Part shown: positions 60,963-64,000 of the stretch, piece by piece | Layout of the letters: each line of letters opens with the position of its first letter | How positions within the stretch are numbered: the stretch's first letter is position 1 | NCBI RefSeq assembly: GCF_007096885.1 | Contig: NZ_VJNO01000020.1 | Span: 58,580-122,579, forward strand | Reading direction: 5' to 3' | Length of the DNA stretch: 64,000 nt | Origin: Streptomyces sp. 130 | GTDB taxonomy: Bacteria > Actinomycetota > Actinomycetes > Streptomycetales > Streptomycetaceae | Notes under the pieces: generated by a model | Seen by the model: only the letters and a program-made list of their open reading frames with translations | What the model was told of the DNA's origin: nothing | Databases searched by the model: none | Made by a program: the position numbers and the translations under genes

Positions 60963-61841
60963 TTACTTCTTGTTCTCGACCGCGTGGCCGCCGAACTGGT
61001 TGCGCAGCGCGGCGATCATCTTCATCTGCGGGGAGTCGTCCTGGCGCGAGGCGAAGCGTGCGAAGAGCGACGCCGTGATCGCGGGCAGCGGCACCGCGTT
61101 GTCGATCGCGGCCTCCACCGTCCAGCGGCCCTCGCCCGAGTCGGCCGCGTAGCCGCGGAGCTTGTCGAGGTGCTCGTCGTCGTCCAGAGCGTTGACCGCC
61201 AGGTCGAGCAGCCAGGAACGGATGACCGTGCCCTCCTGCCAGGAGCGGAAGACCTCGCGCACGTCCGTGACGGAGTCGACCTTCTCCAGGAGCTCCCAGC
61301 CCTCGGCGTACGCCTGCATCATGGCGTACTCGATGCCGTTGTGGACCATCTTGGCGAAGTGGCCGGCGCCGACCTTGCCCGCGTGGACCGCGCCGAAGTC
61401 TCCCTCGGGCTTCAGGGCGTCGAAGATCGGCTGGACCTTCGCCACGTCCTCGGCGTCGCCGCCGTACATGAGCGCGTAGCCGTTCTCCAGGCCCCAGACG
61501 CCACCGGAGACGCCGCAGTCGACGAAGCCGATGCCCTTGGCGCGCAGCTCCTCCGCGTGCTTCTCGTCGTCGGTCCAGCGGCTGTTGCCGCCGTCCACGA
61601 CGATGTCGCCGGGCGAGAGGAGCTCGGCCAGCTCGTCCACGGTGGACTGGGTCGCGGCTCCGGCCGGGACCATCACCCACACGACCCGGGGGCCCTTGAG
61701 GCTGCCCACGAGCTCTTCCAGGCTGTGGACGTCGGCGAGGTCCGGGTTGCGGTCGTAACCGATGACAGTGTGGCCTGCGCGGCGGATGCGCTCGCGCATG
61801 TTGCCGCCCATCTTGCCGAGGCCGACGAGACCGAGCTCCAT
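60963..61841 (-). CDS. gnd: 6-phosphogluconate dehydrogenase (decarboxylating), short type
   Basis: 292 residues, the short form. GLVGLGKMGGNMRERI is the NAD(P) loop, and the substrate site includes SGGVWGLENGYALMYGG and KMVHNGIEYAMMQAYAEG. ATG 61841. It is the usual neighbour of dnaN in Streptomyces. Confidence 0.93.
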   Translation of the reverse strand: MELGLVGLGKMGGNMRERIRRAGHTVIGYDRNPDLADVHSLEELVGSLKGPRVVWVMVPAGAATQSTVDELAELLSPGDIVVDGGNSRWTDDEKHAEELRAKGIGFVDCGVSGGVWGLENGYALMYGGDAEDVAKVQPIFDALKPEGDFGAVHAGKVGAGHFAKMVHNGIEYAMMQAYAEGWELLEKVDSVTDVREVFRSWQEGTVIRSWLLDLAVNALDDDEHLDKLRGYAADSGEGRWTVEAAIDNAVPLPAITASLFARFASRQDDSPQMKMIAALRNQFGGHAVENKK

Positions 61842-61968
61842 CAGAGATTCCTTAGCGTTGTGCCGATTCGTACCCAAGTCCGAGCCTACGCCCGGAAGGG
61901 GACAGGACGCCGCGCGTGCTCGGCGCTGAACACGCCCGGCGGGCCCCGCCGGGGCGGGGCCGGGAGGG

Positions 61969-63099
61969 TCAGCCGGAAAGGCGGACCGGCATGATCAGGT
62001 ACTTGTACGCGTCGTCCGCCTCGGCGTCCACGGCCGGGCGGCCGCTGAGCAGTGCCGGCTTGGTGGAGGTCGTGAACGAGAGCTGGGCGACCGGGGAGTC
62101 GATGGCGCTGAGGCCGTCGAGCAGGAAGGTCGGGTTGAAGGCGATCGAGATGTCGTCGCCCTCCAGCACGGCGTCGACCCTTTCCACAGCCTGTGCGTCG
62201 TCGCTGGAGCCGGCCTCCAGGATCAGGACGCCCTGCTCGAAGGTCAGCCGGACCGGGGTGTTGCGCTCGGCCACCAGGGCGACGCGCTTGACGGCCTCGA
62301 CGAACGGGGCGGTCTCGATCACCGCGACCGAGTTGAACTCGGTGGGGAAGAGCGTCCGGTACTTCGGCAGGTCGCCTTCGAGCAGTCGGGTGGTGGTACG
62401 CCGTCCGGCACCCTCGAACCCGATGAGCCCCTCGCCCGCGCCCGAGCCGGACAGCGCCAGGGTGACCGTGTCACCGCTGGTGAGGGCCTTGGCGGTGTCC
62501 AGCAGCGTCTTGGCGGGCACCAGGGCGACGGCGGACGCCTCCGGGTCCTCCGGCTTCCAGAGGAACTCGCGGACCGCGAAGCGGTAGCGGTCGGTGGAGG
62601 CGAGGGTGACGGTGTCGCCCTCGATCTCGATGCGGACACCGGTCAGGACCGGCAGCGTGTCGTCGCGGCCCGCGGCGATGGCGACCTGGGCGGCGGCGGA
62701 GGCGAAGACCTCGCCGGGCACGGTGCCGGTCGCGGTCGGCATCTGCGGCAGCGCCGGGTACTCCTCCACAGGAAGGGTGTGGAGTGTGAATCGCGAGGAG
62801 CCGCAGGAGACCGTCGCCCGTACACCGTCTGTGGAGATCTCCACCGGCCGGTTGGGGAGGGCGCGGCAGATGTCGGCGAGCAGCCGGCCGGAGACGAGGA
62901 CGGTGCCGTCTTCCTCCACCTCGGCCTCCACCGAGACCCGTGCGGAGACCTCGTAGTCGAAGCTGGAGAAGCTGAGCGATCCGTCCTCGGCCTTCAGCAG
63001 AAGCCCCGCGAGAACGGGGGCCGGCGGACGGGCCGGAAGGCTGCGGGCCACCCAGGCCACCGCCTCCGCGAGTACATCGCGCTCCACCCGGATCTTCAC
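61969..63099 (-). CDS. dnaN: DNA polymerase III beta sliding clamp
   Basis: 376 residues, the length of the actinobacterial clamp. Starts VKIRVERDVLAEAVAWVARS (GTG 63099 with GGAGG upstream on the minus strand) and carries the three repeated clamp domains, ending KYLIMPVRLSG. Confidence 0.97.
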   Translation of the reverse strand: MKIRVERDVLAEAVAWVARSLPARPPAPVLAGLLLKAEDGSLSFSSFDYEVSARVSVEAEVEEDGTVLVSGRLLADICRALPNRPVEISTDGVRATVSCGSSRFTLHTLPVEEYPALPQMPTATGTVPGEVFASAAAQVAIAAGRDDTLPVLTGVRIEIEGDTVTLASTDRYRFAVREFLWKPEDPEASAVALVPAKTLLDTAKALTSGDTVTLALSGSGAGEGLIGFEGAGRRTTTRLLEGDLPKYRTLFPTEFNSVAVIETAPFVEAVKRVALVAERNTPVRLTFEQGVLILEAGSSDDAQAVERVDAVLEGDDISIAFNPTFLLDGLSAIDSPVAQLSFTTSTKPALLSGRPAVDAEADDAYKYLIMPVRLSG

Positions 63100-63235
63100 C
63101 GGAACCGCCTCCTGCTGCTGTCTTCGCCCTGTCGGCCTTCGTCGTCTGGTCGGGTCGCTCCGCCGGTGAACGGGGGAGGACGCCGGGGACCAGTCTGACG
63201 CACCGCACCGACACTCGTTGCTGCTCGGGGTCAAA

Positions 63236-63868
63236 TCGCGGCGAGCGGCCCGGAGCGCTCCGAGGGCGAGTTGTGCACAGGACCCACTTCGAAACGGATT
63301 CCGGGCTAACTATGGGTGGTGGTAGTAGTAGGCCCTGTGGAAACCGTGGATAACCTCGTTTCCGCAGCTCAGAGCCTGTTCTTTATCCACCGGCCCTGTG
63401 GGTGGCACCGGTGGACAACCCGGGCTTTCTGTGGACACCCGGAAGTTGTGCACAAGCCGTACACAGGGGAGGGCGGTTTCTCCCCAGGTCTGTCCCCAGC
63501 TTTACCCCCGTTCCCCACAGGCCAACCCTGCCCCTCGGTGTGACGCCTTTCACTCGGGCCAGTGATGGAGCCTGCCGTGTTGCCGAACAGTGGACAGCTA
63601 TGTGGAGAAGGGGCCTCCGGCTGGGGAAAACAGCCTCGGACCTGTGGGCAGTCGGTGGACAACGCCGAGCGCGGCCTGTGGACGAAGATCTTGTCCACAG
63701 CCTGTGGATCATCGTTGACCACAAATCCCCAACCCGCTGAGCTGGCCCGATGCGCTCCAGCCCCGCCCGCCTGTGGATGCAGTATGGACAACTTTTGGAT
63801 CCCCAGGCTGTGGAGGGAAAAAAGTGCCCGGATCTGTGGAGAACACCCGTGACCTCCCGATTAATCGA
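63236..63868. other. oriC: origin of replication oriC
   Basis: About twenty DnaA-box-like 9-mers lie here. They include TTGTCCACA at 63691-63699 (perfect) and near-perfect ones such as GGTGGACAA (63410, 63654), TGTGGACAC (63430), TTGTGCACA (63271, 63446), TTATCCACC (63383), TGTGGAGAA (63601, 63835), TTGACCACA (63715) and TATGGACAA (63783). This fits the roughly nineteen boxes reported for Streptomyces oriC between dnaN and dnaA. No gene of real coding character lies here. Confidence 0.93.
63311..63344. promoter_or_regulatory. DnaA-trio-like element next to an oriC DnaA box
   Basis: Plus strand: GGG TGG TGG TAG TAG TAG (63314-63331), spacer GCCC, then TGTGGAAAC (63336-63344). Read from the box on the strand running 3' to 5', the tract is GAT-GAT-GAT-GGT-GGT-GGG. 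That is the spacing and triplet form of the DnaA-trio, where DnaA grips a single strand to open the origin. Confidence 0.7.
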
Positions 63869-63969
63869 ACAGCGCGGGGCCTCCGGGAGCGGACCCGGTG
63901 GACGGCGGACCGGTCTCCGGAGCCCCGCCAAGGGGGTTGCCGGCCCGCTTTCGGGGAACACAGAAGGGC

Positions 63970-64000
63970 GCTGTGCGGACTCCTGACGAGTCCGCACAGC
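63970..64000. terminator. hairpin at the window edge, probable dnaA terminator
   Basis: 13-bp perfect arms GCTGTGCGGACTC (63970-63982) / GAGTCCGCACAGC (63988-64000). It lies where the end of dnaA, transcribed leftward from beyond the edge, is expected. Confidence 0.6.

Noticed and set aside
63236..64000. Short open frames in oriC as genes
   Set aside because: They have no domain, no consistent codon use, and overlap many DnaA boxes.

Overview
This is a high-G+C actinobacterial chromosome segment, almost certainly from a Streptomyces. The evidence is the gene content and order: fhaA-fhaB-PP2C phosphatase-rodA-pbpA-pknB, two class E sortases, crgA, DLW-39, gyrA-gyrB-dciA-recF-gnd-dnaN, the perfect parS palindrome GTTTCACGTGAAAC, and a DnaA-box-dense intergenic region after dnaN. 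The window is the oriC-proximal arm of the chromosome. It ends inside or just past oriC; dnaA itself should lie beyond base 64000.

Layout. 1-3005: end of an ABC ATPase and a large FtsX-like permease. 3101-8917: bacterial proteasome activator (bpa), quinone oxidoreductase, a two-TM potassium channel with an RCK domain, a MoeA with a very long Ala/Ser/Pro repeat extension, and a MobA-like nucleotidyltransferase fused to a small C-terminal domain. 8958-13248: branched-chain (or related) 2-oxoacid dehydrogenase E1alpha-E1beta-E2 operon divergent from an Lrp/AsnC regulator. 13264-22321: phenylacetate catabolism, with a TetR regulator (PaaR type), paaN and the paaABCDE operon, interrupted by an overlapping operon of DUF5819, HTTM and SpoU-methyltransferase genes. 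22355-25310: rhodanese, J-domain protein and DUF2252 protein. 25513-25595: tRNA-Leu. 25979-34058: the FHA/PP2C/RodA/PBP/PknB cell-wall growth and signalling operon. 34134-38236: sortases E2 and E1, glutamine amidotransferase, small membrane protein, DUF881 protein and CrgA. 38553-41183: rhomboid, cyclophilin and DUF5324 protein. 41344-47683: a two-component system and MacB-type ABC export module (permease, ATPase, adaptor, lipoprotein). 47860-53278: tRNA-Ala, an HTH regulator and Ser/Thr kinase pair, several small exported or membrane proteins, and tRNA-Ile. 53355-63099: DUF3566 protein, gyrA, gyrB, dciA, recF, gnd and dnaN, all on the minus strand. 63236-64000: oriC.

How it fits together. 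Most genes near the right end are replication, supercoiling and segregation functions. The middle is polar growth and division control: PknB phosphorylation, the FHA readers, the RodA/PBP pair and CrgA. The left part is accessory metabolism (phenylacetate, branched-chain 2-oxoacids, molybdopterin). The less routine signals are in non-coding DNA. There are perfect DnaA boxes outside oriC, including a cluster between the convergent crgA and rhomboid genes. There are shared PaaR-type operators upstream of paaN and paaABCDE, with a degenerate copy near the bkd promoter. There is a DnaA-trio-like TAG tract next to an oriC DnaA box, and a parS site that sits across a gene junction. I did not find a clearly novel multi-gene system such as a defence island, CRISPR array, prophage or biosynthetic gene cluster.
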